From: Thiodiazotropha sp040506975
GTDB taxonomy: Bacteria; Pseudomonadota; Gammaproteobacteria; Chromatiales; Chromatiaceae
Direction: 5' to 3'
Length of the DNA stretch: 64,000 nt
Assembly (NCBI GenBank): GCA_965211775.1
Contig: OZ242974.1
Span: 1,984,001-2,048,000 of the forward strand
The position numbers and the translations under genes are program-made. Below are positions 16,713-25,957 of the stretch, piece after piece. Position 1 is the first letter of the stretch. Every line of letters starts with the position of its first letter. The notes under the pieces were generated by a model that had not been told where the DNA came from, did not search any database, and was given only the letters and a program-made list of their open reading frames with translations.

Positions 16713-17921
16713 ATGAGAAATAAGACGTATGCACTGCTGATTACAGGGATATTCTCCGTGATGCTGATGCCGTCGACCTCCGCAGGGGAGGGCGCCTCCT
16801 TTCCTGGTGCCGGTAAATGGCGGCCAATCCAGGGTCAGAACCGGCTGAATGTAAACTGGAACGACCTCTCCCCTCAGCCGGGACAAAACGTATGGCCTGC
16901 TGCTTGGGCACGTGGTAACGATTTCTCTCTGCATAGGCCGCAACCCTATAGCGTCAGGTCCTGGAAAGGACATGCCGGTCATCACAAGAACCTCGCTTCC
17001 AGTGTGCCGAATACCAGTGCCGCGCCTTATGACAGACCCGATAACGGGGCATATGTAATACCGGCGAAACTACATAATCCCGGCTACCAGGGAGCACAGG
17101 AAGCGGTTGTGCCCAGGCAATTCAATTGGCGACCCGCGGCTCAATCTGCCCGTGCAGGGCAGCTGAAGTATGGACCCAACAGTCAGTATAGATTCAGACC
17201 CATGGAACAGGAGCGGCAGAGAGAGGCTCCGCCGAGGTGGACCTATCGGCCAGCACAGCTTGAAATGCCCAACCATTATGTCTATCGTCCGCTCAAAGTT
17301 CAGCAACGCAGAAACCACACCGACCAGCAGAGACAACGAAGGTCCGCAGTACCGGGTATGCAGGATTATGGTCCCAATCCCTGGGATCCGGTGCGCTATG
17401 GTTATGATCGGTCCTGGATGCCTATGCCAGGTTCGGCATCATCACCCTATGATCCATATCGATACCTTGACAGCTACAATCAGTATTCGGCGGCTCAATC
17501 GAACGGCAGATACCTTTGGCGGGGAGATCGTGTCGGATATCCGGTTCCCCGCGGCTATACCGCCCCTCGATATTCAGGGCACGGTCCCTTTACAGGACAC
17601 CGTTTCCGTCCACTAAAGCGATCGGGATGGGATAGGTATCGCTATCGCGGTATGCCGGATAGGTATGCCGTCGGATCATATCCCGTAGCAAACTATCAAT
17701 GGAGGCGGCCCGATTGGGCCAATTACGATACTATGAGGCGGGAGTGGCAACCTCAAATGGCGATGTCCTATCCTGGACCGCATCCGATGCGGCGGCCCGA
17801 TGCGCCGAACCGATACGGTGTCAACGGGTATGATGGACGGGGCGACGGCGAAGGGGCGTGGTATAAGTTGGCCGGGCAGCGGGAGTGGCCGAGGGTTTCG
17901 CAGTATTTGCCGGTGGACTGA
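16713..17921 (+). CDS. Secreted Tyr/Arg/Pro-rich protein with RFRP-type repeats (large member)
   Basis: Function unknown. The ATG at 16713 follows AGGTAA and gives a clear signal peptide (MRNKTYALLITGIF ... PSTSAGEG); an upstream in-frame start 48 codons earlier would bury it. The roughly 375-residue mature part is very rich in Tyr, Arg, Pro, Trp, Gln and Gly with almost no acidic or cysteine residues. It repeats a motif of the form aromatic-x-aromatic-R-P: KWRPI, FNWRPA, YRFRPM, WTYRPA, YVYRPL, HRFRPL and YQWRRP. Composition resembles secreted structural proteins such as sulfur-globule coat proteins, but I see no direct homology. It follows the smaller repeat protein by 258 bp, a stretch with no other gene. 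Confidence 0.7.
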   Translation: MRNKTYALLITGIFSVMLMPSTSAGEGASFPGAGKWRPIQGQNRLNVNWNDLSPQPGQNVWPAAWARGNDFSLHRPQPYSVRSWKGHAGHHKNLASSVPNTSAAPYDRPDNGAYVIPAKLHNPGYQGAQEAVVPRQFNWRPAAQSARAGQLKYGPNSQYRFRPMEQERQREAPPRWTYRPAQLEMPNHYVYRPLKVQQRRNHTDQQRQRRSAVPGMQDYGPNPWDPVRYGYDRSWMPMPGSASSPYDPYRYLDSYNQYSAAQSNGRYLWRGDRVGYPVPRGYTAPRYSGHGPFTGHRFRPLKRSGWDRYRYRGMPDRYAVGSYPVANYQWRRPDWANYDTMRREWQPQMAMSYPGPHPMRRPDAPNRYGVNGYDGRGDGEGAWYKLAGQREWPRVSQYLPVD

Positions 17922-18016
17922 GGTTATAGAGAGGCTGACGATAGATAACAAAAGCACTCTGTATATTCCCGCAAAAAGCAAGCAAACTTGACCGAAAATA
18001 TAATAAAGGGGAGTGT

Positions 18017-18652
18017 ATGATCACAGTAATCGGTAGTCTGAAAGGGGGGTCCGGCAAAAGCACGGTGACCTTCAATCTGGCTGTCTGGTTGGAAATGGCA
18101 GAGGCTGAAGTTCTGGTCATAGACGCCGATCCGCAGGCGACCTTGAGTGATGTATCCGAGGTTCGGACAGAGGAGGGATATGAACCCTATCTGAACATTA
18201 AGAATGCATCAGCATTGTCCAGAAAGAAACTCGCGGGTTATGATGAAGTACTGATAGATGTCGGCACTTCCGATATCGATTCGATGAAATTGGCATTGGC
18301 ACTGGCTGATCGGGTAGTGATTCCAGTACCCCCTTCCCAGGCCGATATCTGGTCTACTCAGCGGTTTATCAATTTTCTCGATGAGGCTGTGGATGGTGAT
18401 CGTCCTGATTTGCTGGCATTCATCAACCGGGCCGATACCCACCATGCGATCAGGGAATCCGATGAAGCTGCCGCAGCCCTGGTATCTCTGTCGGATGTGG
18501 ATTATATAAAAAACCGCCTCTGTCAAAGAACGGTTTTTCGCAGATCTTTCAGTGAGGGTCTGGCTGTATATGAACTGGACCCGGGAGGAAAAGGCAGTGA
18601 GGAGTTCTATGCACTGACAGCGGCGTTGTATCCCAAGTACATCAGCCAGTAA
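18017..18652 (+). CDS. Orphan ParA/MinD-type ATPase
   Basis: 211 residues with the deviant Walker A KGGSGKST near residue 9, Walker A' VIDADPQATLSD near 37, and a switch-like DVGTSD near 80. This is the short ParA form without an N-terminal DNA-binding domain, as in orphan ParA proteins that position proteins or complexes in the cell. No parB, mipZ or chemotaxis gene is nearby. A strong Shine-Dalgarno (AAAGGGGAG) precedes the ATG. The cargo may be one of the neighbouring membrane proteins, but nothing shows this. Confidence 0.88.
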   Translation: MITVIGSLKGGSGKSTVTFNLAVWLEMAEAEVLVIDADPQATLSDVSEVRTEEGYEPYLNIKNASALSRKKLAGYDEVLIDVGTSDIDSMKLALALADRVVIPVPPSQADIWSTQRFINFLDEAVDGDRPDLLAFINRADTHHAIRESDEAAAALVSLSDVDYIKNRLCQRTVFRRSFSEGLAVYELDPGGKGSEEFYALTAALYPKYISQ

Positions 18653-18720
18653 TTGTGCATCAGCGCTGTGTCGTTTGGGATTCTCAAAACTATGTTATTG
18701 GTTGTTCGTTGGAGAGAGAG

Positions 18721-19299
18721 ATGGGGATGATAAAAAATCTGTTCGCCCTGATTGGGCTTTTGGTGGTCATGGGCGCGGCTGCCATCTATGTGAAGTATAA
18801 CAAGGAGTTTCAAGAATTCGACCCTGAAGCGGGTAAGATGTTCATGGAATTTGCACAGGCTACCATGTCTACCAAGAATGTGGCTGAAGCAAGCATCTGG
18901 AAGGTTCCTGTGGCGGAAGATCTCACCTGGGAGGATGTGGAAGAGACCATGAAATTTGTCGCCAACGAGCACAATATGTCGAATGTAGGTGAGCTTCCGC
19001 TGTACAAGGATATTGAGGCAAAGAGTGGTGAGAAATACCGCTTCGTGAAGATCTATCTGTTCTGTAATTCACTGATTGCGGCCAAGATGCTCGATTATTC
19101 TGACGCCTATTCGGCTTATCTGCCATGCAGAATCACCTTGATCGAGGATCAACAGGGAAAGCTCTGGCTGACTGCGCTGAACATGGACATGATGATCTAT
19201 GGCGGGAAGCCGCTGCCGCCTGATCTCAAGGAGGAGGCCTCACTGGTCAAGGATTATATCCTGGACATCATGAATCGGGGTGCGACGGGAGAGTTCTAA
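18721..19299 (+). CDS. Membrane-anchored DUF302 domain protein
   Basis: The ATG at 18721 follows GGAGAGAG; a longer frame from 18655 has no ribosome site. The 192-residue protein has an N-terminal membrane helix (LFALIGLLVVMGAAAIYV) and then a DUF302-like domain: DLTWEDVEETMKFVANEHNM, the YLFCNSLIAAKMLDYSDAYSAYLPC segment, and RITLIEDQQGKLWLTALNMDM. DUF302 proteins are frequent in sulfur-oxidising bacteria, but their function is not established. Two Cys (FCN, LPC) are in the domain. It is 68 bp downstream of the ParA gene and probably in the same transcript. Confidence 0.8.
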   Translation: MGMIKNLFALIGLLVVMGAAAIYVKYNKEFQEFDPEAGKMFMEFAQATMSTKNVAEASIWKVPVAEDLTWEDVEETMKFVANEHNMSNVGELPLYKDIEAKSGEKYRFVKIYLFCNSLIAAKMLDYSDAYSAYLPCRITLIEDQQGKLWLTALNMDMMIYGGKPLPPDLKEEASLVKDYILDIMNRGATGEF

Positions 19300-19349
19300 A
19301 CCATAATAAAATTATGGAAATAGGCTAACTAATTGTAATGAAAATTAAA

Positions 19350-19374
19350 AACCGGGCCAATGCCTGGTTTTTTT
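19350..19374 (+). terminator. Intrinsic terminator after the DUF302 gene
   Basis: AACCGGGC and GCCTGGTT form an 8-bp stem with one G-T pair around a CAAT loop, followed by a run of T (TTTTTTT). It lies 50 bp after the stop and closes the ParA-DUF302 transcript. Confidence 0.75.
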
Positions 19375-19502
19375 ATGCTTGTCTGGTGCTGATATGGCTT
19401 CGTTTCTATTAGCGTATCAACACACTTTGATTGTGATAAACGATTGCTATGCTACTATTCGTTATGACCGGAATCATAGAATTAGTATTAGGTCGAGATA
19501 GT

Positions 19503-20024
19503 ATGTTTGAAAAAGACGACAAGAAGCCCCTGAATGACCAGATGGATGATAGGGGTGCTGAGGCAGACAGCAAAGACACACAGGACCCGATGGACCGCCT
19601 GTCAATGGCGTTCGAAACCAGCGCACGCCGCTGGGAACTGATTGTCTATCCTTCTCTTTTTGCATTTATATTACTGGCGGCATATGGATTCTACCTGATC
19701 TTCAGTCTCGCCAAGGATATCCATTTCCTGGCCCTGAGCGTAGACTCCAATATGAATATCATGTCGAGCAATCTCATGACCATGACCGACAGTGTCGGCC
19801 AACTCTCGGCCAACGTGCGTACCATGGCGGTCAGTGTGGAATCGATGGCCCAGGATGTCAGAACCCTGGAGCCCATGCTCACAAGTATGGATTCCATGGA
19901 AAAGTCCATTAAGACGATGACTCACGCAACCTATAACATCCAACGGGACATGCATTCGATGAACTACAATATTCATGATGCGTCCCGGCCGATGACATTC
20001 TGGAACTCATTTATGCCCTGGTAA
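19503..20024 (+). CDS. Membrane-anchored coiled-coil protein, MFEKD...NSFxPW family (paralogue 2)
   Basis: Function unknown. I took the ATG at 19503 because the product then begins MFEKDDKK, matching paralogue 1 (MFEKDPRT at 2028); an upstream start at 19449 adds 18 unrelated residues. The 173-residue protein has an acidic N-terminus, one membrane helix at about 47-65 (LFAFILLAAYGFYLIFSLA), a heptad-like Met/Ile/Val-rich helical rod, and the shared ending RPMTFWNSFMPW. Both copies share R-x-WE-x-x-x-YP just before the membrane helix. The strongly conserved last residues suggest a binding or docking peptide. It lies downstream of the ParA-DUF302 unit but behind a terminator. Confidence 0.75.
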   Translation: MFEKDDKKPLNDQMDDRGAEADSKDTQDPMDRLSMAFETSARRWELIVYPSLFAFILLAAYGFYLIFSLAKDIHFLALSVDSNMNIMSSNLMTMTDSVGQLSANVRTMAVSVESMAQDVRTLEPMLTSMDSMEKSIKTMTHATYNIQRDMHSMNYNIHDASRPMTFWNSFMPW

Positions 20025-20155
20025 CTGCTATCTTGGTCGGTTCCGTTTCTGGCCGGCTTCTTCAGTCATGATATGCAATATTGGCGGACGAGAGGGCAAT
20101 GCATGGTGGGCAACAGTGCATCTCAGTCTTTTGCCCCATTCCGCAAGGGCCGATC

Positions 20156-22243
20156 TCAATCAGTATGGAAATCGTAATCGATGGATGCCGAAGGCTCCTG
20201 GATAAAATAACCGCGAATATAGTTGACGCCGATCGACCAGAGAATGGCCAGACTGCTGGCATCCTCCACACCAGAGGCAATGGTCTTGATATTTTGTGCC
20301 TGTATCACTTCGTTGAGATGATTCAAGGCATCCTGCTTGTCTTGATTTTCGAACAGATCGGAGAGGAAATAGCTGTGAAACTGAATAAAATCCAGGGGGA
20401 AACTATTGAGAATGGCTTCGGGCTTTTTCGCTAAGCCGAAATGACCCAAACAGGTTTTACATTTAATCTTTTTCAATCCTTCAGCCAGTTTCTGCAGTTG
20501 ATGCAGGTGCGATCGGGCCTCATCGTCATCGAACTGAAAGGTGACCCAGGAGCCTTTGGCTTCGTAATCCCGCAGGCAATCGCAAATGAACAGCAACAAG
20601 GTGTCATCTTTCAGCGTTGCACCGGAAACACTGATCAGGAAATTGATTTTTTTACCTTGTTTACGCTGTGTCGCGAGTTCATCGATGGCATGGCGAATGA
20701 CCCAACGATCCAGTTCCGGCATTCTGTTCAGTGAATTGACCTGATTGAGAAAATGCTCGGGTTGGATCTCCTCCTTGCTTTCATCAATCAGGCGGACTGT
20801 GATCGCATAGTTCTCCCTGGTATCGCCATGCAGGCTGACAATGGGTTGATACGCCAATTGAAACTGATTGTTTTCGAAGGCATAGCGAATCAGATTGCTG
20901 AGATTGGCCTCACTGGCTGTAGTTTGCGCGTCTTCCGGAATTTGGCTGTCGGTGATATAGAAATCGTTACCGCCATTGGAACGGGCGTGCTCACAGGCAT
21001 GGTAGGCTTGGGTAATGAAATCGTGGCCGCTGAGTACGTCATCGGATGAGAAAACCACACCAATGCTGCAGCTTGGATTGATGTCGCTGTCGCTTTCCTG
21101 AAAGGTATGAGAGGCAACGGTGTCACAGATTTTACGGGCTTTTTCCTCAGTTGCCGCCAACTCCTGCTTGGCAGTGAGAATGGTGAAGGTATGATCGCCA
21201 AAACGTGCGAGAAGATCGTTATTCGAGACAATTTTACGAATCTCCCCCGCAATCTCCAGCAGCAGCGCATCGCTCTTTTTGATACCGGTTTTACTGCGGA
21301 TTTCGGTGAAATTGTCCAGCGTGATGTAAAGCAGCGTCTGTGGATTTTGACCGCGGTCAAAGCGATGTTTGGCTTCTTCGTCCAGTTGGCCAATGAAATA
21401 TTGGCGGTTGTAGAGACCCGTCTGTACATCCTGGGTACTGAGCAGGCGCAGCTTTTCCTCGACTTCCCTGGAGATCGATTGATCGCGGATGATGACCTGT
21501 GTACATGCTTCACCATCTATACTGGCGGGGGTGAAATGGAGCTCTGCACTGAATTCGGTGCCGTTGTCGCGAACGCACGTGGTCTTCACCTCACTTGAAT
21601 AGTCGCTGTCCGCACTCAGTTTTCGCAGCAGTTTCTTAAACGTCTGATGTTCGGCGGATGCAATCATGTCCAGTATGGGGAGTCCCTCGATCTCATCCTC
21701 CCCGGCGAGCCCAAACAGCTCTAGATAGGCGCGGTTGGCAGTGACATGCATACCTTCATGTACATAAGCGATGGCATCTCTAGAGCTTTCCGTAAGCGTG
21801 TCACAGCGCTCCTCGGCCTCTTCAAGCTGGCGCTCCAGCCGCTGCAAGCGGCGCATGCCACTGAGATGCTTGTGTTCGCGAAGAATTACCTGCACAAGAT
21901 GCGGATGATTTTTTCGTTGCACCAGGTCTGTGACGCCCTGCCGCATCAGATCCAGCTGCAGCTCTTCATCGGGCGTGTCACATACGGCGACAACGGGAAT
22001 GATAGGATTGATAGCGCCAATGACGGCAAATAGCTGTGTTGTGTCCAGCGCTTCGTTTTCTATGGTGTAGATCAACAGGTCCAGCGATCTTTTCTCTTTC
22101 AGTGCTGAGCCCAGCTGATCGGCATCATGTTCGATGCGAGTGGCGTGTGCCGGGTTGCCATTGTTGCGCAAGGCATCTAGATAGGCCTCAACCTCAGGTG
22201 TGGTGTTACCTAATACCAATAACTCAATTGCTTCTTCAGGCAT
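20156..22243 (-). CDS. FimX-like protein (REC-like/PAS/degenerate GGDEF/degenerate EAL)
   Basis: The 695-residue domain order matches FimX: a receiver-like N-terminal domain (1-125), a PAS domain (about 145-260), a GGDEF domain with the degenerate signature GDHTF (about 340), and an EAL domain with AITVRL in place of EALLR (about 475). Both enzyme sites are spoiled, so it should bind c-di-GMP and not make or break it. In Pseudomonas and Xanthomonas, FimX controls type IV pilus assembly and twitching through PilB and a PilZ protein. No pil genes are visible here. It starts 32 bp after the DAHP synthase stop on the same strand. The symbol fimX is withheld because the assignment rests on architecture. 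Confidence 0.8.
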   Translation of the reverse strand: MPEEAIELLVLGNTTPEVEAYLDALRNNGNPAHATRIEHDADQLGSALKEKRSLDLLIYTIENEALDTTQLFAVIGAINPIIPVVAVCDTPDEELQLDLMRQGVTDLVQRKNHPHLVQVILREHKHLSGMRRLQRLERQLEEAEERCDTLTESSRDAIAYVHEGMHVTANRAYLELFGLAGEDEIEGLPILDMIASAEHQTFKKLLRKLSADSDYSSEVKTTCVRDNGTEFSAELHFTPASIDGEACTQVIIRDQSISREVEEKLRLLSTQDVQTGLYNRQYFIGQLDEEAKHRFDRGQNPQTLLYITLDNFTEIRSKTGIKKSDALLLEIAGEIRKIVSNNDLLARFGDHTFTILTAKQELAATEEKARKICDTVASHTFQESDSDINPSCSIGVVFSSDDVLSGHDFITQAYHACEHARSNGGNDFYITDSQIPEDAQTTASEANLSNLIRYAFENNQFQLAYQPIVSLHGDTRENYAITVRLIDESKEEIQPEHFLNQVNSLNRMPELDRWVIRHAIDELATQRKQGKKINFLISVSGATLKDDTLLLFICDCLRDYEAKGSWVTFQFDDDEARSHLHQLQKLAEGLKKIKCKTCLGHFGLAKKPEAILNSFPLDFIQFHSYFLSDLFENQDKQDALNHLNEVIQAQNIKTIASGVEDASSLAILWSIGVNYIRGYFIQEPSASIDYDFHTD

Positions 22244-22275
22244 CTGGAATCATCCGATTTCTCTTCTTTATGACA

Positions 22276-23340
22276 TCAAGCCGCTGCAACGAATTCACGC
22301 CGTTGTCTGACGGCATCGGCCAAGGTTTCCAATAGTGGCTCACTGTTTTCCCAATTGATACAGGCATCCGTAATACTCTGGCCATAGGTCAGGGTCTCAC
22401 CCTCTATTCTGTCCTGTCGACCCTCGATCAGGAAACTTTCGATCATGGCCCCCATGATACGTTGGTCTCCCCGTGCAATCTGGCTGGCCACATCCCGTCC
22501 GACAAGGAGTTGTCGGGGATGTTGCTTACGGCTGTTGGCATGGCTGAAGTCGATCATCACCCTGGGTTTCAGACCATTGCTTTCCATCTCCTCCGCTGCA
22601 ATGTTGATACTCTCTGAGTCATAGTTGGGACGGCTGCCGCCTCTAAGAATAACGTGGCAATCCTGGTTACCATGTGTTGAGAAGATAGCGGACCTGCCCT
22701 CCTTGGTGACAGACAGGAAATGGTGCGGGCGGGAGGATGAACGAATTGCATCGAGAGCGACCCGCATACTGCCGTTGGTCGCGTTCTTGAATCCCACCGG
22801 ACATGAGAGGCCCGATGCAAGTTCACGGTGGGCCTGGCTTTCGGTAGTGCGGGCGCCAATCGCACCCCAGCTGATCAGGTCGGCGATATATTGGGGACTG
22901 ATCAGGTCCAGGTATTCCGTACCGGCTGGAACCCCCAGATTATTGATGTCCAGAAGGAGTTTCCTGGCCAGGCGCAAACCCGAATTGATCTCGAATCTGT
23001 CGTCAAGGGTCGGATCGTTGATCAATCCCTTCCAGCCGACCGTAGTCCTGGGCTTTTCAAAATAGACGCGCATCACCACTTCAAGATCATCCTTCAGCCT
23101 TTCGCGCACCGGCTGTAGGCGCTGGGCATACTCCATGGCGGCTTCAGGGTCATGTACCGAACAGGGCCCGATAATAACCAGTAGCCGGTCATCTTCCTCT
23201 TGCAAAATACGATGTATCCGCTGCCGTGTCGAATACACAGTATCGGCCGCCTTTTCCGTGATGGGAAGTTCTTGATGAATCTGAGCGGGGGGGCTCAGTT
23301 CTTTGATCGCCTTGATGCGAAGATCGTCAGTCTGTTTCAT
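22276..23340 (-). CDS. aroG: 3-deoxy-7-phosphoheptulonate (DAHP) synthase, class I
   Basis: This enzyme condenses phosphoenolpyruvate and erythrose 4-phosphate in the first step of the shikimate pathway. The 354-residue length and the motifs VIIGPCSVHDPEAAMEYA (near 55), RVYFEKPRTTVGWKGLINDP (near 91), GARTTESQAHRELASGL (near 162), KNATNG and DFSHANSRKQ are those of the AroF/G/H family. Which amino acid inhibits it cannot be read. It probably heads a two-gene transcript with the FimX-like gene, a pairing with no obvious functional logic. Confidence 0.95.
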   Translation of the reverse strand: MKQTDDLRIKAIKELSPPAQIHQELPITEKAADTVYSTRQRIHRILQEEDDRLLVIIGPCSVHDPEAAMEYAQRLQPVRERLKDDLEVVMRVYFEKPRTTVGWKGLINDPTLDDRFEINSGLRLARKLLLDINNLGVPAGTEYLDLISPQYIADLISWGAIGARTTESQAHRELASGLSCPVGFKNATNGSMRVALDAIRSSSRPHHFLSVTKEGRSAIFSTHGNQDCHVILRGGSRPNYDSESINIAAEEMESNGLKPRVMIDFSHANSRKQHPRQLLVGRDVASQIARGDQRIMGAMIESFLIEGRQDRIEGETLTYGQSITDACINWENSEPLLETLADAVRQRREFVAAA

Positions 23341-23513
23341 GCGTTGATGCTTAAATGCAGATCAAATAAACAAGTAATTATACATGCATAGGATGAATCG
23401 GCGATAAATGATCCGTCGCATTTTGATAATTCGCGAAAGACAGCATAAAAGGTGTAATTAATGCGTGGTTTTTGGCAAGGGATATCCGAAGCGGGGAGTG
23501 AGCTGCATTTAAG

Positions 23514-25748
23514 CTATTTCGTCAAGGCCATGAACAATCTTGGTAACTGCTCCGGCAACCGCTCGATGCGGTCGATGATCGTGAATTGGTGACCAAAAAT
23601 ATCTCTCACATAGTCATCGGCATGGGGGTCAAGGTTGATACAGTAGGTATAGATGCCCTCCTGTTCCGCTTCCAATACGGCCTTGCGTCTGTCCTCGATA
23701 AGCAGGCGGTCATCGTGGACATCGATATCGGCGGGTTCCCCATCGGTTAGTATCAGCATCAGTTTCTTATCTGCCTGCCTGGCGCTCAGATAGTGCGAGG
23801 CATGGCGGATGGCGGCCCCCATGCGGGTTGACCAGCCTGCCTGCATGGCGGCCAGGCGCCCTTTGACCGCGTCGTCCCAGTGTTCGGCATATCCTTTGAT
23901 GTGTTGGTATCGGACCTCATGCCGGGTGTTGGATGAGAAGCCGGCGATTGCGAAGCTGTCACCCAACTGTTCGATAGCCCAGCCCAACAGGGAGACCGCC
24001 TCCTGGCTGAGCTGCAGTATCGATTGCTGGCAGCCCTCGGGGATCTGGTCCACAGATTCGGAGAGGTCGATCAGCAGCATTACCGCAATATCCCGCCCAT
24101 CGTTGCGATGACTCATATTGATCCGTGGATCGGGATTGTGGCCGCTCTTGTATTCGATCAACGACCGGATCGCTACGTCGAGATCGAGTTCGCTACCCTC
24201 CTCCTGGTAGCGTATGCGCACATATTGTTGCGGTTTGAGCAGATCCAGCAGGCGTTTCAGCTGTTTCGCCATGGTCTGGTGCTTTTGCAGCAGGGCATCG
24301 ATAAAACCGGCATCTCCCTGGGGATGGAGGCTCTCATACAGACTGACCCAGTCCGGGTTGTAGGTCTTGCTTTTGTAGTCCCACTCCGGGTAATGGCGGG
24401 GTGGCAGGCCCTCAACCTCCTCGTCCGATGTTTTGCGTTTTTGCTCCGCATCGAACATCTCTTCCTCATCACCCTCTTCAATGAAGATCCACATGTGGCG
24501 GTTGTCGTCACGGTAGCTCACTTCGGTGTCCGTGAAATAGACATTGGCGGAGAGATCCGCCTGACGGCGGGTGCGGGCGATATAAGAGATGGCAAGTCCG
24601 GCCATCTCCTGAGTGCTCGATACACTGTCGGTCAGCGCTGAACAGAAGCGATCCAGAAACTCCAGCAGGTCGGGATTGGTGTAGCCGTGATCCGGATTCA
24701 AGGCTGCATAGGAGAACATCGCCAACCGGTGGCGGATGCAGGACTCTTTTTCCGGATCACAGTCTCCCTCGCCGGGTGCGGGGTGCAGTTTCAGGAGGGT
24801 ATTGCGCAAAACGGGATACTCCCGGGTGACCAGCAGATCGACCCTGGCATCCTCGAAGGTCTCGATGGCGACACGCTGAAAGGGGCTGTAATTGTCCGCG
24901 ACCACATGACCGGTCCAGCGTATGTGGCCGGCGACATGTGCCAGCAGCGCACGGTAGCGGTCGATACCGGTGACACCGTGAAAATCGTCATACACATCGG
25001 GTATGCGTACCCCCAGTGAGTCGTAGTAGGGCATGGGTTTGCGCAGTTCGTCGAAGCCTTCCGAGTAGGGGGCGAAGTGGTCCTTGGTGCGCCACAGGGA
25101 TTTCAGGTAGAGATCGAGTTTGCGTTCGTGGTCGGCGAACAGGGTCCCGTGCCGTTCACGCTGCAGGATGGCCCGGCTGTCGGCGGACTGCAGGCTGAAG
25201 TAGTCGATCTGGCGCTGTGGATGGGTACGGTAGTTGCGGATCCCGTAGTCGACCCAGTTACGCAATCCCTCGCAGGACAGCTGGCTCAGCAGATAGGGGG
25301 TTTTTTTCAACAGATCCGGCAGGGAAGGACTGGGTATGGTGGTATGAAAACCGTGAATGGATCCGGATGTCTGCTCCATCATCTCCAGCAGCAGATCGAT
25401 AAAGCGCTCCATCAGTTCCGTGCTTCCCAGCCTGCGGCTCGCCTCCGGCAGCATCTGCAGAAAAGGGAGTATCGCCTTGCCGTTGGGACTGCGCGAGATA
25501 TTCCATACGGTTTGCGAGACCTTGGAGATAACCGTCTCACCCACCCGGGCTGCGATCTCCGGCATCTCTTCGAGGAACACGATGACCGGTTCCACGCCAC
25601 GGCCGATTTTGCAGGTCAGGGAGGCCCCTTCCAGATAGGCGTCAACCCCCGCGTCGCTCATGTGGCGGCGGGCGTTGGCCAGACAATCGTCGAAGATCGG
25701 ATCGATCTCCCGGAAGCCGCAGTTGAGTTGCTCTCGCTGTTGTGTCAT
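23514..25748 (-). CDS. cbbO: CbbO-type RuBisCO activase subunit (VWA protein), form II operon
   Basis: CbbO works with the AAA+ ATPase CbbQ to remove inhibitory sugar phosphates from RuBisCO. The 744-residue protein has a long helical N-terminal part and a C-terminal von Willebrand A domain with the MIDAS motif LLIDLSESVD (near 560), GWSTRMGAAIRHA and LILTDGEPADIDVHD. An acidic linker (EEGDEEEMFDAEQKR) precedes the VWA region. It is a paralogue of the 793-residue CbbO at 33014-35395. It is last in the order cbbM-cbbQ-cbbO and is separated from cbbQ by 193 bp holding an inverted-repeat element. No clear Shine-Dalgarno precedes the ATG. Confidence 0.93.
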   Translation of the reverse strand: MTQQREQLNCGFREIDPIFDDCLANARRHMSDAGVDAYLEGASLTCKIGRGVEPVIVFLEEMPEIAARVGETVISKVSQTVWNISRSPNGKAILPFLQMLPEASRRLGSTELMERFIDLLLEMMEQTSGSIHGFHTTIPSPSLPDLLKKTPYLLSQLSCEGLRNWVDYGIRNYRTHPQRQIDYFSLQSADSRAILQRERHGTLFADHERKLDLYLKSLWRTKDHFAPYSEGFDELRKPMPYYDSLGVRIPDVYDDFHGVTGIDRYRALLAHVAGHIRWTGHVVADNYSPFQRVAIETFEDARVDLLVTREYPVLRNTLLKLHPAPGEGDCDPEKESCIRHRLAMFSYAALNPDHGYTNPDLLEFLDRFCSALTDSVSSTQEMAGLAISYIARTRRQADLSANVYFTDTEVSYRDDNRHMWIFIEEGDEEEMFDAEQKRKTSDEEVEGLPPRHYPEWDYKSKTYNPDWVSLYESLHPQGDAGFIDALLQKHQTMAKQLKRLLDLLKPQQYVRIRYQEEGSELDLDVAIRSLIEYKSGHNPDPRINMSHRNDGRDIAVMLLIDLSESVDQIPEGCQQSILQLSQEAVSLLGWAIEQLGDSFAIAGFSSNTRHEVRYQHIKGYAEHWDDAVKGRLAAMQAGWSTRMGAAIRHASHYLSARQADKKLMLILTDGEPADIDVHDDRLLIEDRRKAVLEAEQEGIYTYCINLDPHADDYVRDIFGHQFTIIDRIERLPEQLPRLFMALTK

Positions 25749-25779
25749 TGGGCTTGTATATACCGTTTATTCAGAAGGC

Positions 25780-25943
25780 CGCAAATGAACACGAATCACC
25801 GCAAATTGACGAATTGGGTATAGGGGGCGGCAAGCCGCATCCATCCATGATCGAAGCGAATTGTACGGCTTGCTGCATCGAGGCCGTCTTTCCTAAGTAG
25901 CCAAAATGAAATGTACATTTGCAACCGTTCGCGTTCATTTGAG
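25780..25943. repeat. Inverted-repeat element (10-bp-phased CGCAAATGAA arms) in the cbbO-cbbQ gap
   Basis: Each arm consists of three 10-bp units. The left arm is 25780-25809 (CGCAAATGAA, CACGAATCAC, CGCAAATTGA). The right arm is the reverse complement of CTCAAATGAA, CGCGAACGGT and TGCAAATGTA at 25914-25943. The arms are inverted, and the span is 164 bp. Inside, GCAAGCCG (25830-25837) and CGGCTTGC (25866-25873) form a further inverted repeat. Similar arm pairs occur at 29517/32985 and 56109/57836. No ORF is present, so it looks like a non-autonomous or structural repeat. Confidence 0.7.
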
Positions 25944-25957
25944 GCTTATAAAAAGCC

